Positions 52,101-64,000 of a stretch of DNA of 64,000 nucleotides are shown here, one piece after another (the stretch's first letter is position 1; every line of letters begins with the position of its first letter). Origin of the DNA: Opisthocomus hoazin (Eukaryota > Chordata > Aves > Opisthocomiformes > Opisthocomidae). The notes under the pieces are model-generated. The model worked only from the letters and a program-made list of their open reading frames with translations, did not search any database and was not told the origin of the DNA. A program made the translations under genes and the position numbers. The stretch covers positions 73,279,403 through 73,343,402 of the forward strand of contig NC_134419.1 in the NCBI RefSeq assembly GCF_030867145.1. Direction: 5' to 3'.

Positions 52101-53394
52101 GCTACTTGAAAATTGTATTTTCCTGGAAAGGACTTTTACTTGCTTTCTTGGATCATACACAGAGGAAGTCCAGGGTCTAGGGGGAAAAAATAACTCTTAG
52201 TAACAGAATGTTTGAACATTCATACAGGATTAATTACTTGTTTTATTTTTTCTTTAATTTTAAATGATTGTACTGCTAGCAAAAGTGAAAAAAATAAAGA
52301 CTCTGATCTATGCCAGGCACTTAGTACATGCAAATACTCTGCAACTTTTTCCTATCTTGAAGAATTTCAGTGTAGACTACAAAGGCAAAGTGGACTGAAC
52401 CGATCCCTGGAGAAAACATGTGCAACTCCACTCACATAAAAAGACCACTTGCTTCAATAGAGCTGCACCCATTTATCCTCAGGACGAATTCACACGTTTT
52501 TTTCTATTATTAGATGGACATCCTACTTCTAATGGAGTCTACGTGATCTAAGCACTTATTTTTTCCTAGAAGTAAAATTCTATGCATATATATGATGAAT
52601 TGCATTGCTGAGCAGTGCTCTAAACATCAACCAAGGTACATTAAGATTTGCAATGCCATTATGCGAAGTCTGAAATACTGGGCTATGTAAGATATTTCAA
52701 ACAAAGCTTCTGTTCAGTGTTGGTACAGAAAATCTTTTGTCTGTGGCATATCGCACTAGCAAGGTAGCACAACAAGGATTATACAGCTCTTAGTACGTCA
52801 TCAAAATGGATGAATTTCACAACAAATAAACAACACAGGAATAACTGTGCATTTCTAACAATTATTCCCCCAAAATCTATTTCAACAAAAATTTCCGTCC
52901 TGGATGTGACTATGGCTCATAAATTTCTAGTTAACATTTAGTTATGACAATAATGAAGTCAAATGAAAATATTCAACCTTGGACAAAGGCAAAATATGTA
53001 AGGCCTAAGGGTTATGAGCAGTGGAAAATAGGTGCTTGTAACAGACTGCTTGTGAATCACAAGGGTTGCTGCCAGGTTCTCACTGTATAAAAGTCAAATG
53101 TCAGGTTGCCTGTGCTTGGTTATGATTAATGTGAGATTGTACCCCGTGAGTCATATCCTCCACGGCCTTGGCCAACTTTCCTAACCTGCCTGTGCGCTCT
53201 TAATGGGGAAAAAAAAAATAATAAAATGTATTTACCCTAATAGTTGGACCCTTCTGAGTCAGCTGCCCTAACTCTGAGCTGCGTGCATAGTCAGTGCAAT
53301 AAGAACAAACGGCATTTGACTAAGGGGAACTAAACTAAAACTGCTACCAAGCAATATTTTGTTCACATCTGTGCTAGCAGTACATGTTCTGTCT

Positions 53395-53408
53395 ACACCA
53401 GAGGGAGC
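53395..53408 (+). promoter_or_regulatory. CTCF-like motif
   Basis: acaccagagggagc matches 12 of 14 positions of CCASYAGRKGGCRS, including the CCAGAGGG core type. It is an isolated motif match in otherwise featureless DNA. Confidence 0.25.
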
Positions 53409-55957
53409 TCAGATATGATGAGCAGAGGTTACGCTATAGCCTGATTTTCCACATCGCGTGGCCACAGGAAGACATTTTCAGAAGACACTCAGGATTACAG
53501 AAGCATTCTCACTAGTTTACACTAACAGCTGAGCTGATCAATTTGTATAATCCATGAACTTCCTCCTTCTAAACGAAGAACTCTGTTGATGAAGGTGTGC
53601 ACACTCTCAACTGGCACTGAAAATGTGTCGTACGTGGTCTATTTGGTGGTTACTCCAGCCCTTACCAGTCTGCTCACAGCGTTCGCGAGGGTGACCGGTA
53701 CACCTCCAGCAGCAGTCACCTGGTTGTCTTATGTGAGGGTGATGAACAGGACATGCCAGCTGTGATAAACTCTCATTGAACAACACAAAAACATGTCTGG
53801 GAAGGTCTGTCGTTGCAGCAGTTGTGTTGAACTTTACAGAGCTCACATGCAGAAATACAAACACCATCCAGACAGCCTTGAGTGAGTTGTTTAGCACCTC
53901 CCTGTACCTAAATAACAGCAAGTGATGCACTCTCAACTTCTGTAAACCAAGCATCTGGTTTTTAATGGACAGCAACTATCTCACCATTGACATCAGCGAG
54001 GCTGGAAAAGTCTCCACCAACCATTTGCCTGCCTTCATCTCCAGTCCTCCAGCTTTTTCTGCTCTCCATTCCTTTTCTAAGGCTTCTTTTCTCCCCAGCT
54101 TCAATATACCCTTTCCCCTGCATCAAAGCAGCAGCGTCTGAAGCCCGGACATCTCACAACACTCCATTGTGGCTGTTAGTTAAAAACTCCTCCACGACCC
54201 TTCCCACTTCAAGACTGTGAGAAAGCCAATATTCCAGAAAACTCAGAGCTAAGGCCCAGATCTTTTGATGGAGCCCATTAAACCCTCTGGGAATCACATT
54301 TTGAGGATTTGTAAATGGAGCTCTGGCAACATGCAGGTGCTAAGACCGATGAATATTAATATAGAAGAACAGAGCTCAGGCACCTGCAAGGCAGTTAACA
54401 TGTAGGAGAGCTCTTTCTGTAGAAGCTGCACCAGCGCTCAAGTGCTGGATTATGCTTAGCAGCACCAAACACAGCAGCACCTGCTTCATTTTCTCCACCC
54501 AACAGTTGCCTTCAGAGATTATACACCCTTCTCCACTCAGCACTGAAACAGGCGCCAATATCCATTCCCCTTCGCAAATGCAGGCCCACATTTCCAGCCT
54601 AGTTTGTTTTCATACAAATTTTGTCCAGCTATATGTTTGTTCCAGTGTAACCAGCTTCGGAGTAAAGGCTCTTCTTGATTGAGGGCAGAAGAATATGCTC
54701 CCCAGATATTAGTCTGTGGCTAAACAGTGCCACTTTCATGATGAAGTAGTCTGGCAACATATTCCTAGCATGGGCTTTTTGAACGACTCAGAAAAAAAGA
54801 AAGTTAATTACACCAAATAATTCTACGCTTCAAATCCATAATCATATTTAACAACATCCAGCATTATCATCAGCTACCGAAAATCAACGGAGGTTGATTC
54901 CAATGGGAGCGCTGTCAGACTAAAACTGAGCACGGTGCCCTTGAGTACTGACCTGAGATACTGTCAGTATAAGACACTTATTCCCTCCCTCTTTCCTCTT
55001 CTGTAGGAACCTCATCCTTCCTTTTGCTCCCACCTGCTCCATTCTGCTCCTCCCCAGCTAGTTCTATACAACCGTCTGTAGAGTTGCACTCTAAACTGGA
55101 TCAGTGAAGGGAATGGCTTTAAAATATCAAGCACTTTTTCCTTTGGGAAGAAGCAGCAACTGCCCAAAGAGAGCAGAGATGGGTAACCTGAAGCCCTGAC
55201 CCCAGTGGCAGGCAGCCCACTCCAGGTGCGGGATGGGACGCAGATCTTTAAGAAGCCTGCTAAAGGCATGTCATAAAACGGCAGCCCCACGGAGCAGGGA
55301 AAAATATGCTGCTGCTTGACAAAGTGCACCCCAATCCCTTCTCTGAGCTGTTCTTTAAAAGTTACAGTGACCTAAAGCAAAGCTTATTTTACAATGTCGT
55401 TAGAATAAGCAACAACAACAAAAAAAACCACCACAACATAGCAAGAGAAGAAAAGGAAATAATTCTTAACAAAAAGAATTCTGCAATGTCTGTATTTCTG
55501 TGGGGAAGGCCCTTGGCATTGCTATGGTGAGAGTGGAGGACATTTTATAAACATACTTCTAGAAAGAGAAAAGTACTCAAATTGGAAATGCCTGTTTCAT
55601 TTCCCGTTGGAAATGACTCTCCCCCTCCGCAGCTTGTGTGCTCCTGCAGCAGATAACAGAGAGGACAGCTCTTGCTAGCAGGCTGCTCTCAACGTTCTCT
55701 TCCTTAGCTCTGGGAAAAATAAAAGCTCCAAACTCTGTTCTTTCATGGCAAGGAGAAGCTTAATCATGCAATGCACCAATGCTCCAGTGTTCTTTGGGTG
55801 TTCACAGTTCATACTAGCGTATTATCCCTAGCTTTATTTAGGGCTTTCTTAGAAAAACAATGACAAAGATTGTATTCTGGGGAACTGGTGACATACTTAG
55901 CATATAATTGTGGAAAAGGTACTTTAATGAATTCCTCATCTGTAGAATGTATGCTTT

Positions 55958-55976
55958 AAAAAAAAAAAAAAAAAAA
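55958..55976. repeat. Poly-A run, 19 bases
   Basis: An uninterrupted A run followed by gaaaaacc. I looked for a retrocopy body upstream and see neither a reading frame nor a CR1 or SINE match, so it is called a simple homopolymer. Confidence 0.9.
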
Positions 55977-58846
55977 GAAAAACCAACACCTCAGTCCCCC
56001 CCGTTATGTTGGGAATTTTCTGTTCACAAAAGGATGTGATAACTTTTCATCACAGAAGATGCAGATGATTGTTCCTTGTCTCATGGAGCAGTTCTGGTAA
56101 ATTCAGGGGGCTACCAGTTTGGAATGAACGGTCACTAGCAGTAGAGGCCAACTAACATTTCTGTATTAAGAAAGGTCCCACAAGGCCAGCAAACCCCTCT
56201 CTGCACAGAAAGCCTTAAAATACCACAGCCAGCATCTAGCTAAGAGATTCCACAGGCAGCATTACACTTCATTCAACATCTAGATTTGGGGTTCAAGGCA
56301 CGTGAATGCATTGGTCATTCAAGACAGGTTGCCAAAAAGGATGAACAAAAGTCCTCCCTCTTTTGCTATCAGCTAGAAAGCAGCTGGTTCTCATTTGAGT
56401 AAGAGTCCTTATTTCCACATCTATCTTTTCTCTTACATCACATGAATTTGCAACTCAGTTACAGAAAAAAAAAAAGCTGTGAAAGGATAGTTCATTCCGA
56501 GACATATAACATAGAAATATAACGGCTCCTTTCAGTCTGTGCTCACTTTGTGTTGAGCCAAAGTTGCTCCATCTGTATAAGCCAAGCAGCCAGTATAGCT
56601 GGGAAACTCCAAGAGAAATGGATGTACTATTTAAGTTCAGACAATTTGATAACTGACATGCTTCTCTGATTTTGAACTCAAGTCAACAGCGTGGCATGAC
56701 GCTGTCTCTTCACTGCAAACAGCTTTCTCCTTCCTCAGATGGTGTCCAGCATATTTATGAACATAATCAAAGAATGAGCATGATAGGAACCATCACATGC
56801 AAAATACGTAGAGCTATTTTTATATGTAAGTTGGCTGTTTGTGTTTCTTCATATCCATTTAACTCATATGCTTTTGGAGGAGAAAATGTTATATTCCAGG
56901 TCTGATTCTAAGCAAAGAAATAGAAAAACTCTCCACTCTGCTACATCCCAAGGAAACCGGGAAGACAAGATTTGATGGCATAATAAACACAGCTGGAGGC
57001 AGAACAAAGCAGTGCTGGCATTTTTCAACATGAAAGATGACAACTTTTCTCAAATGAAATTAGGGCTTCCACTTACTCTTGTGATGCTTGGAAAATCTGC
57101 ATTCACTATCCCAGTTTTTTACCCTCCCAGAAGGACAGACGGTAACGAGGTACCCAGCTCCCAAGGGCTTTCAAAGAGACTGAGGCACCTGCCTCACGTT
57201 TGTTCAAGACTTCTTCCTCCATTTCTTTCCAGCGATGACAAACTGCACCCAAAGCAGGAGATTCCATTTGCCACTTTGCTGCCGGGTTGCAGTTTGCCCT
57301 CGCGTAAATTGCTCAACCTTCGTATTCCTCTCTTCAGCCTCCATTTGTGCAGTAAAACACCCACCCTATTACTAAAATATTTACAACTTTTTAAAATGCG
57401 TTGAGCCTGCACTAGAGGTACATTATAAATGCATGCATATCTGAATTACCAACAGTCAAAAATAACAGGAAAAATACTTCTTGGTGGATTAACTACATAC
57501 GATCAATACAAAATAAAAAAAAAAATCTACTCTGGTTTTGCTGAGGTCATTTAGCACTCTACAATTCTCACGAAGTAAATATTTTTGAAAGTGGGGAATG
57601 CTCTGAGATTAAGCAATACATTACATTTTTTTTGAGCAAATGCCAGAAGCTATAGGTGAATAGGAAACAGACATCAGTAATTACAGTTCGTACTTCAGCT
57701 ATTTCAAAACGCCTTGCTTCAATGAGCAAGTATTAACTGGACAGACACTCCTTCACAAATTAGAGGTTGCAAAGGCTTATTACACACCGTATTATCTTTG
57801 AAACTTGTCCAACAGAATTAAACTAAAAAAAATAATGATACAGATTATGGTTGCAGGCAAAAAACTATTAAAACTTTAACAACTATATATATGTTTTTAT
57901 CTGTCAAACTGTCCCTGCAGCCACTCTTTGGTGTAGGAGCTCAGGAATGCGGTATTAAGAAATACCAGCAATTGTATTAGTATGCCATTGTCAAACTTCA
58001 AACTGGCTGTATTTTATCACAGGAACTGATAAACAATTTATTGCTCGATTGTGTAGGCCTCAGAATGCAACAGCTGCGAGAATATGAGTCTGGACTATCG
58101 CCAGATGGGAGCAGAAATGAAAGGGTGCTATACCCACGCGAGTGAGAAGCGTACCATGAGGAGCTTCTACACTGCTTAGTGAAACAGTGTGTAGGGCCAT
58201 CAACTTGACACTGACCAAGTCTACTGTAAACCCAGCAGCTATCCAACCACCTCTCAGTGTTACAGTACCCGAGTAACAAACTTGGTTACGAGGCCTTGCT
58301 GGCAAAGTTTGGCAGATAAGCGAGCTAGCTTTGATCAGGCCAGGTAGCTCAAGATGGAACCCTTGTCCAAAGAACAATGGGTAACTGTGAGAGGACATTC
58401 CTCTTCGAAAGTTAGTTCTGCTTGCTCTGGAAAATTGCACTTGGGAAGTTAACGAGGATTTTCCTCAAAAGACTTAAGACTCCTCAGGATATCCAAGAGA
58501 CTACCATGACTATAGTTGGAAGAAATATGTAATTGTGGTGGAGAAATATTGGGGCAAAACTAGTGCATGCATTTAAGTTTTTCAAGGCTTCTTGGGGTAG
58601 GGAGGAGCTTAGGCAAGGATGCCTTTTAACTGTTGCCCAACCAAAGATATCATCAAATGAGCTCCTAATAAATATTTGGCTTCACAACAGACTGGCAGTG
58701 AATTAATAATTTAAGTACATTCTTCCAGATACATCATTTCAGTCAGACGAGAAGATAGTGCAAACTTTTCATTTACTAAAAGAATTATTATTACATCTCA
58801 AATCTAGTTCAGTATAAGAGATTATATATTTAAGCTGATTAAAAAG

Positions 58847-58864
58847 GTTTCAGTTAACTGAAAC
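58847..58864. repeat. Perfect 18-bp palindrome
   Basis: gtttcagttaactgaaac is perfectly self-complementary with no loop. It may be a dimeric binding site or simply chance in AT-rich DNA. Confidence 0.85.
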
Positions 58865-60929
58865 AAGTATTTGGAGTATTTTAACATCGTTAAAAAACAG
58901 GAAAAGTTAAATCTCAGAACACAGTTCTATTTGGCCAAAATTCACAGCACAGAAGTAGTACTTTACAAAAAGTGTCAGAAATGCAAGGCATCTTAGAATC
59001 ACATCAGCAATTTAGGAGGATGTTTATTAAAGGTATAGTTATGCATTCATTTATATATTATGTATTCAGACAGTCTCTACAGAGCTTTATTAGGCTTTTG
59101 TATTTTCCCTGTTAATCAGGTTTTTTTGAACATTGTATAATTCTGGGAATTAACTGACATCCTACATGAATACTTTAGGTAGATCAAAATACTTGAAACG
59201 TGATCAGTTTTGTTCATGGCACAAGTAACCCAATGCAAATACTCTGCATACTTCCTAAACAGTTACATTATTAAAGGCCTAACATAATCGGTTATTTTAA
59301 GTGAAAAATATTACAAGTGGCTGGGTATGCACTGCTGTGACAAATACAACGTGGCAAGCTCTTAGACAACAGCCGGTTTTTGAGTGTTTGGATTTCTTTT
59401 AAAGCACATTTTCATATCACAGAGCACTGACCCTTACAATTAGATCAAGATCCTTGACTAATAAATGTTGTTACTATTAAGAGCAACTATTACAAGAAAA
59501 CGTATAGCATCTGTTTAATATACACGACTTGAAAATGTTTAATGGAATACTGCTGACGTTTTCAGCACAAAATTATCAGCATCACTCTGCTCTTCAGTAT
59601 ACAACAATCAGAAATATCAGCTGTCATTAACACTCACCTGCCAGCTGCTTAAAAAAGTAACAGAAATTATGGACAGAGTGTCTAAGTTTTGGACAGGAAC
59701 ATTTGGAACTGAGAAAAATCTCCATGAAGGTTCATAGTGTAATGTTTGTTTATGAAAGTAAACATGAAGTTTACCTTTGTAATCACTTTCCAAAGAAGTA
59801 TCATTTGCTTCCTCCCACACCAAAGTTTCTAAAGCTAATATAGTTTGTAAACCATAGTGTGAGATTTATGATGTTATACTGCAGAAACCTGTTTAGCCCC
59901 TGATTTACAATCCTGGCAATTGTGTTCAACTCTGTCATCATAACTAATTACAGCTAACTGCAGATTACCATATTGCAAACTCTCATCTTTGTGAAAGAAA
60001 TACGATGTTCTCCTAAAAAAGAAAAGAACCAAACATCCTGAGGGCTAATGAACAAAAATGCACTATTCCATGTTGGACTGCAAACCTAAACTCTTCGAAC
60101 TGGTGCCGTAAAACTTCAAATTGCTATTTGTTGGCAAGTTGTTTTAGCCTCAAGTACTTACACAGTAAATCACCATTACGCTAATACCATACCTTTGGCC
60201 TGAAACACATTAATCTTGGTTAACAATAACTGACATTTACATTACCAATTCAATTCAGGTATTGTGGTGACTAAACATATACGCAAGAGCTTCAGGGAAA
60301 AAAGTTATTAGTTCTGAATGTGTCCTTACTTTTCACCGAGAACAATTTTTAAGAAACATTATCATCAATTCTTGTTATAATCTTATAACATAAACATTCA
60401 AATCCTAATTGATCTGTAAAACATTTGACTTGGAGTAAAACCTACATTTGTTTCTTGGGTGCAGCTAACTGTAAAACATAACTATTCAGATATTTTTCAA
60501 AATACGTATTTCTATACTTTATCTGCTCAAAGAAACTGGGACTTCTAAAACTTGAGTTCTTGGGAAGGAAAGCAAAGGAAAAAGGGAATTTGAAATATTC
60601 TGAAGAATATGGCACCTGGACACATCAAATAATACCAGATGCTTGGCCACATCCAGATGCTTGGGCATCACCAGGAAAAGATGGGCTTCTTCAGCCCATT
60701 TTTTTCTGTTTACCTTTACTAAGTGCATAAATACATAAATAATAATAGTTTTAAACAGGTAGGGTGGTTTCGTTTTTCTTTATTTAGCAATCCTCCAAGC
60801 TTTCAAGCAATTAGAAAAGTCGTACTTACTGCATTAAGTCTGTATAACCTTAGCAGGATAACTTAACCCTCTCCTTATACCCACGCATTGTAACTGCAGT
60901 GCAGCTCAGAACACATTTGGACCAAGCAC

Positions 60930-60935
60930 TTTATT
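60930..60935 (-). terminator. Candidate polyadenylation signal of the minus-strand gene
   Basis: On the minus strand the sequence reads AATAAA about 290 bases after the stop codon at 61225-61227. It is followed within about 30 bases by a GT-rich stretch (tgtgttctgagctg), the expected downstream element. Alternatives are ATTAAA at 61022-61027 (nearer the stop) and AATAAA at 60779-60784. Several more AATAAA motifs lie further left, so a longer 3' UTR is possible. Confidence 0.45.
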
Positions 60936-61160
60936 CCAACTTTAGAGAGTTTTCTACCACACTCCAAATGCGTTCTACAATGCATTATCTTAGATTTTCC
61001 TATTTTGGAGAAAAATACTTATTTAATGTAGTATTGATGTTTAGATAGTATTTTTGCTACATTACAAGATACTGCAGTCTAATAGCATTAAGAGAAAAAC
61101 AAGGAATTTGATGTGTTTGGTTTTGTTTTGGGTTTTTTTTTTGTGTTTAGATTTAAGAAG

Positions 61161-61200
61161 TCAAGTAAAAACAGGTACTTTCAAGTAAAAACAGGTATTT
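61161..61200. repeat. Tandem duplication of a 20-mer in the 3' UTR
   Basis: tcaagtaaaaacaggtactt is followed directly by a second copy differing only at position 18 of the unit (c to t). It lies 25-64 bases after the stop codon of the minus-strand gene, so it should be part of that mRNA. Confidence 0.9.
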
Positions 61201-61224
61201 AACTCCTGGGGAAAACAGGATGGA

Positions 61225-61276
61225 TTACATATATCCCATGTTGCTCTTTGTTTCCCATCTTTTCTTGGCTTCAAAT
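61225..61276 (-). CDS. Last coding exon of an unidentified minus-strand gene
   Basis: The 52-base coding part completes the glycine codon begun in the previous exon, then encodes FEAKKRWETKSNMGYM and a TAA stop (61225-61227). The acceptor is excellent: on the minus strand tgtgctctttttcag precedes the exon. The phase fits the preceding exon exactly (that exon leaves two bases, GG, and this one supplies A), giving one continuous frame over 159 bases. The peptide is basic, with aromatic residues near the end, and has no membrane segment or signal. I do not recognise the family. The joined tail (K/A/E-rich helix, then WGFEAKKRW) suggests a small basic soluble tail, perhaps RNA- or ribosome-associated, but that is only an impression. 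Confidence 0.8.
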
Positions 61277-61736
<460 letters not shown>

Positions 61737-64000
61737 CTAAGACATAAAAAGGAACAAAGGAAGACTGAATAGATACAAATGGCTCATAAGAAATTTAAGG
61801 CTCACAAACTGCTTGGTCCGATATTGTTTCTCAAAAGTGAACAGATATTAAAATACCTTTCAGATATTAGGTTGATGCTGTACTATTAAATCAGACAAGC
61901 AAGAATGTGTCTTGAGAGAAATACAGAGGAGTAGGATCCTGAGGCAAAGAAACCTTTTCACCAAATCCTTCACTTTGAAGAATAAAAGGGCAATGTCCCA
62001 CTAGATCCTTTTGGTTGTTTTTTAAATAAATATATAGACATAGATATACACACACAGAGTCCCCATTATTAAGACCAGTCTGTGACCTCAGCTGTGCTAA
62101 CAGAACAGTATCAGGTCCTACCAATACAAAAAACACCCCATAAGACAGTTTTATACAGGAAGAAATGCTACTACCACACATTTTCCAGTAGTACCAGTAG
62201 TTATGTTTTAATCAGTCTGTCCAGAAAGTAAATGAAGCAGTGTCCTTAGAGTCCGTATGGCATTCAGTCTTCACATTACCAGCTTTTAGATTATTAGTGT
62301 GATAATATGCATGCTTTTCAAATAAGGTTGCACTAGGCTGTAAGTACATACTACTTTACTTTCATAAACTTATGTCAAGGGAGAGGAAGAAAAATAAAAG
62401 CAAGCACTGTGAACTATGACCAGATTATCTTCCTTAATCAGCATTCATAAACTGTTCATTTTAGTTACAGTTTGCTGTCAAGACTTGACATTATCTTCAA
62501 CCAAATTATGAATTATAGAAGAATATGGTCTCAAAAATTACCGCGTTTCTCCAAGACAAACAAGCAATTCATTTTGCCAAAACTGCTACAATCTGTGATG
62601 CAGACAAACAGGTTTTCTTCCTATGCAGTCCAAACCTACTGAAGTACTGTTTCTGCCTGGATGTTCTGAATTTTCCCCAAATGTCATGTGAGCATCAAAC
62701 AAGTGAGAAATGGGAAAGTGAGAGAACACTCCTTAATACTTTCATTAAAGTTCCATTATTAGTGGTAATACACTTCAATACCTGCAGTGTCTATACAGGC
62801 AATTCTTCCTTACGCCGAGAGATGTTTTACCCAGATAAGCTGAGAGAGAACTCAAGAGCGCACCTTCAGGTGTAGATGCGCTGACACATCTTGTACAACT
62901 CTCCCATCAAACACCTACTCTGTAGGTAGGTCGGTACCCTGACCATTTTATTACCAAGGTGAAACAGCATCACTGCAAACAATTCTACCTTATGCTCCTT
63001 TCAGCTTCAAGAACCAAGAAAGCAGCCTTTCTGCAGCAGGCTTTGAGAGTCCACACGCACGTAGGCGGTAAGCACAACATCAGTTTGTGCTTTGTTTGAG
63101 GCTCTCAGCACTGGCAACACAAACAGTTAAAAGGTAAGCATAATGTATGAAAAGGAGAATGTGCAAAATAATGCTAAACAAGTTTTTCACCTACTATTTG
63201 CGTGTGTCATAAGGTCATAAATATGTACCTATGGAATCATCTTGATGCACAAAATAATTGAAATGTCTGGTGACATGAAAACTTTTGTTATTAGCTACAT
63301 CATTATTCCCCTGAGCATTAACATTTTATACAATCAGTAATTCAATGCCAACATCTGAATTGCCCAATCTCAAGTCAAAGACTAGAACATAACATTCTTT
63401 TATTGGCATTGTTGCTTAATATTTAAGGGCAGCTATTAACTTTAATATACTTGCAGCACAAAAATAATTGAGAACACTCACCTAAAATATTCCTAAAATG
63501 TTTACTTGTTAGTTGAAACAGGAGTAATTATTAGCTCAAAAATAGAGCAATCTGATGGCTGAAGTCAGTCAATCAGCAGAACCATGCCTTTATTTTGCAA
63601 CTGTATTTTACCTCCTAACATACTTGAAAATTGACTCTTGCTATGTGATGAATAACAGCATCTCCTTAAAATATATTCTAGTGGTCTATTGAACACTTAT
63701 GCAAATACAAATATACACAAGTGAGGTCTATACAAGGGCTGCAGAAAAATCTTTTGATCTGTATTTCTTGGAAGACAGAATGAGTTCTTCCATCTTTGAA
63801 AAGTACGGAAAAAATGGGATAATAAGATCCTCTGCACAGTATGTAGAAGGGGAAACATTTTGCAGCATTCATGTTATAATTTCTAGGCTACACAGGGTCA
63901 AATTTTCAAGACGTGAAAACGAATATGTTGCATATAAACACACAGAAACATTTTAGCCAGATTAAATGTCTTCTGCTCCCATCCACACCAGACAGACATC
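61737..64000 (-). other. Intron of the minus-strand gene (inferred), no further exon found
   Basis: I looked for minus-strand exons with canonical sites that would splice in phase 0 into the exon at 61736. A 79-base open segment at about 62536-62614 has a GCG|GTAATT-type donor but leaves the wrong phase. A strong GTGAGT donor at about 63475-63480 has only stop-rich sequence before it. The interval is AT-rich with no CR1 and is best read as intron continuing past the right edge. Confidence 0.5.

Larger units (their letters stand above)
43155..60500. other. 17-kb non-coding interval without CR1
   Basis: No gene is supported and there is no recognisable interspersed repeat. Content noted: GC-richer patches near 43220-43340, 45360-45640 and 49250-49340; a self-complementary ttttacttcagtaaaa hairpin near 44524-44539; a signal-peptide-like small frame at 54376-54489 (minus); A19 at 55958-55976; a GC-elevated block at about 57990-58440; an 18-bp palindrome at 58847-58864; and a possible exon at 59638-59828 (minus). 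The part nearest 60.5 kb could belong to an extended 3' UTR of the minus-strand gene. Confidence 0.45.
60905..61224 (-). other. 3' UTR of the minus-strand gene (inferred)
   Basis: Sequence between the stop codon and a cleavage site expected shortly after the AATAAA at 60930. It is AT-rich, with a T-rich run on the plus strand near 61111-61145 and the duplicated 20-mer at 61161-61200. Its extent depends on which polyadenylation signal is used. Confidence 0.45.

Noticed and set aside
53607..53975. 122-codon minus frame with CP..QPGDCCWRC, resembling a VWC-type cysteine pattern
   Set aside because: Only a few cysteines fit, no acceptor/donor pair gives an in-phase exon, and its possible acceptors do not join in frame to the signal-peptide-like frame at 54489.
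62536..62614. 79-base open segment with a GCG|GTAATT donor, minus strand
   Set aside because: It would enter the exon at 61736 in the wrong phase, leading to a stop just past the next junction, and its acceptor is weak.

Overview
This window looks like a gene-poor stretch of a bird nuclear chromosome. The main evidence is seven 5'-truncated, 3'-intact CR1 LINE fragments. Six end in the ATTCTGTG octamer and one in an ATTCTATG-type octamer. I recognise no other interspersed repeat family, and CR1 covers only about 2 kb (roughly 3%). Crocodilians and turtles also carry CR1, so 'bird' rests on the low repeat load and the youngish look of the copies. There is nothing prokaryotic or plasmid-like and no CRISPR array.

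Layout. 1-19.4 kb: non-coding, AT-leaning DNA with three CR1 copies (1111-1205 minus, 1683-1923 plus, 12318-12811 plus). About 19.6-20.7 kb: a fourth CR1 (19404-19560 minus) lies against a strong CpG island, the only clear promoter-like region. I could not tie it to any exon. 20.7-37.2 kb: no recognisable gene or repeat. 37.22-37.32 kb: a striking hairpin locus (33-bp perfect stem plus two further stems). 39.7-43.2 kb: a cluster of three CR1 copies around GC-richer DNA. 43.2-60.9 kb: non-coding with homopolymer runs and a few small palindromes. 60.9-64 kb: the 3' end of a protein-coding gene on the minus strand.

The one supported gene is that minus-strand gene. Its last two coding exons (61630-61736, then 61225-61276 with the stop) join in phase through a 353-bp GT-AG intron. 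They encode a 52-residue lysine/alanine-rich C-terminus. An AATAAA lies about 290 bases past the stop. The upstream exons are beyond the right edge, and I do not recognise the protein.

Most long open frames in this window occur by chance or run through CR1 or the CpG island, so they are left out. I see no multi-gene system. The items most worth checking are the hairpin locus, the orphan CpG island with its CTCF-like site, and the identity of the minus-strand gene.
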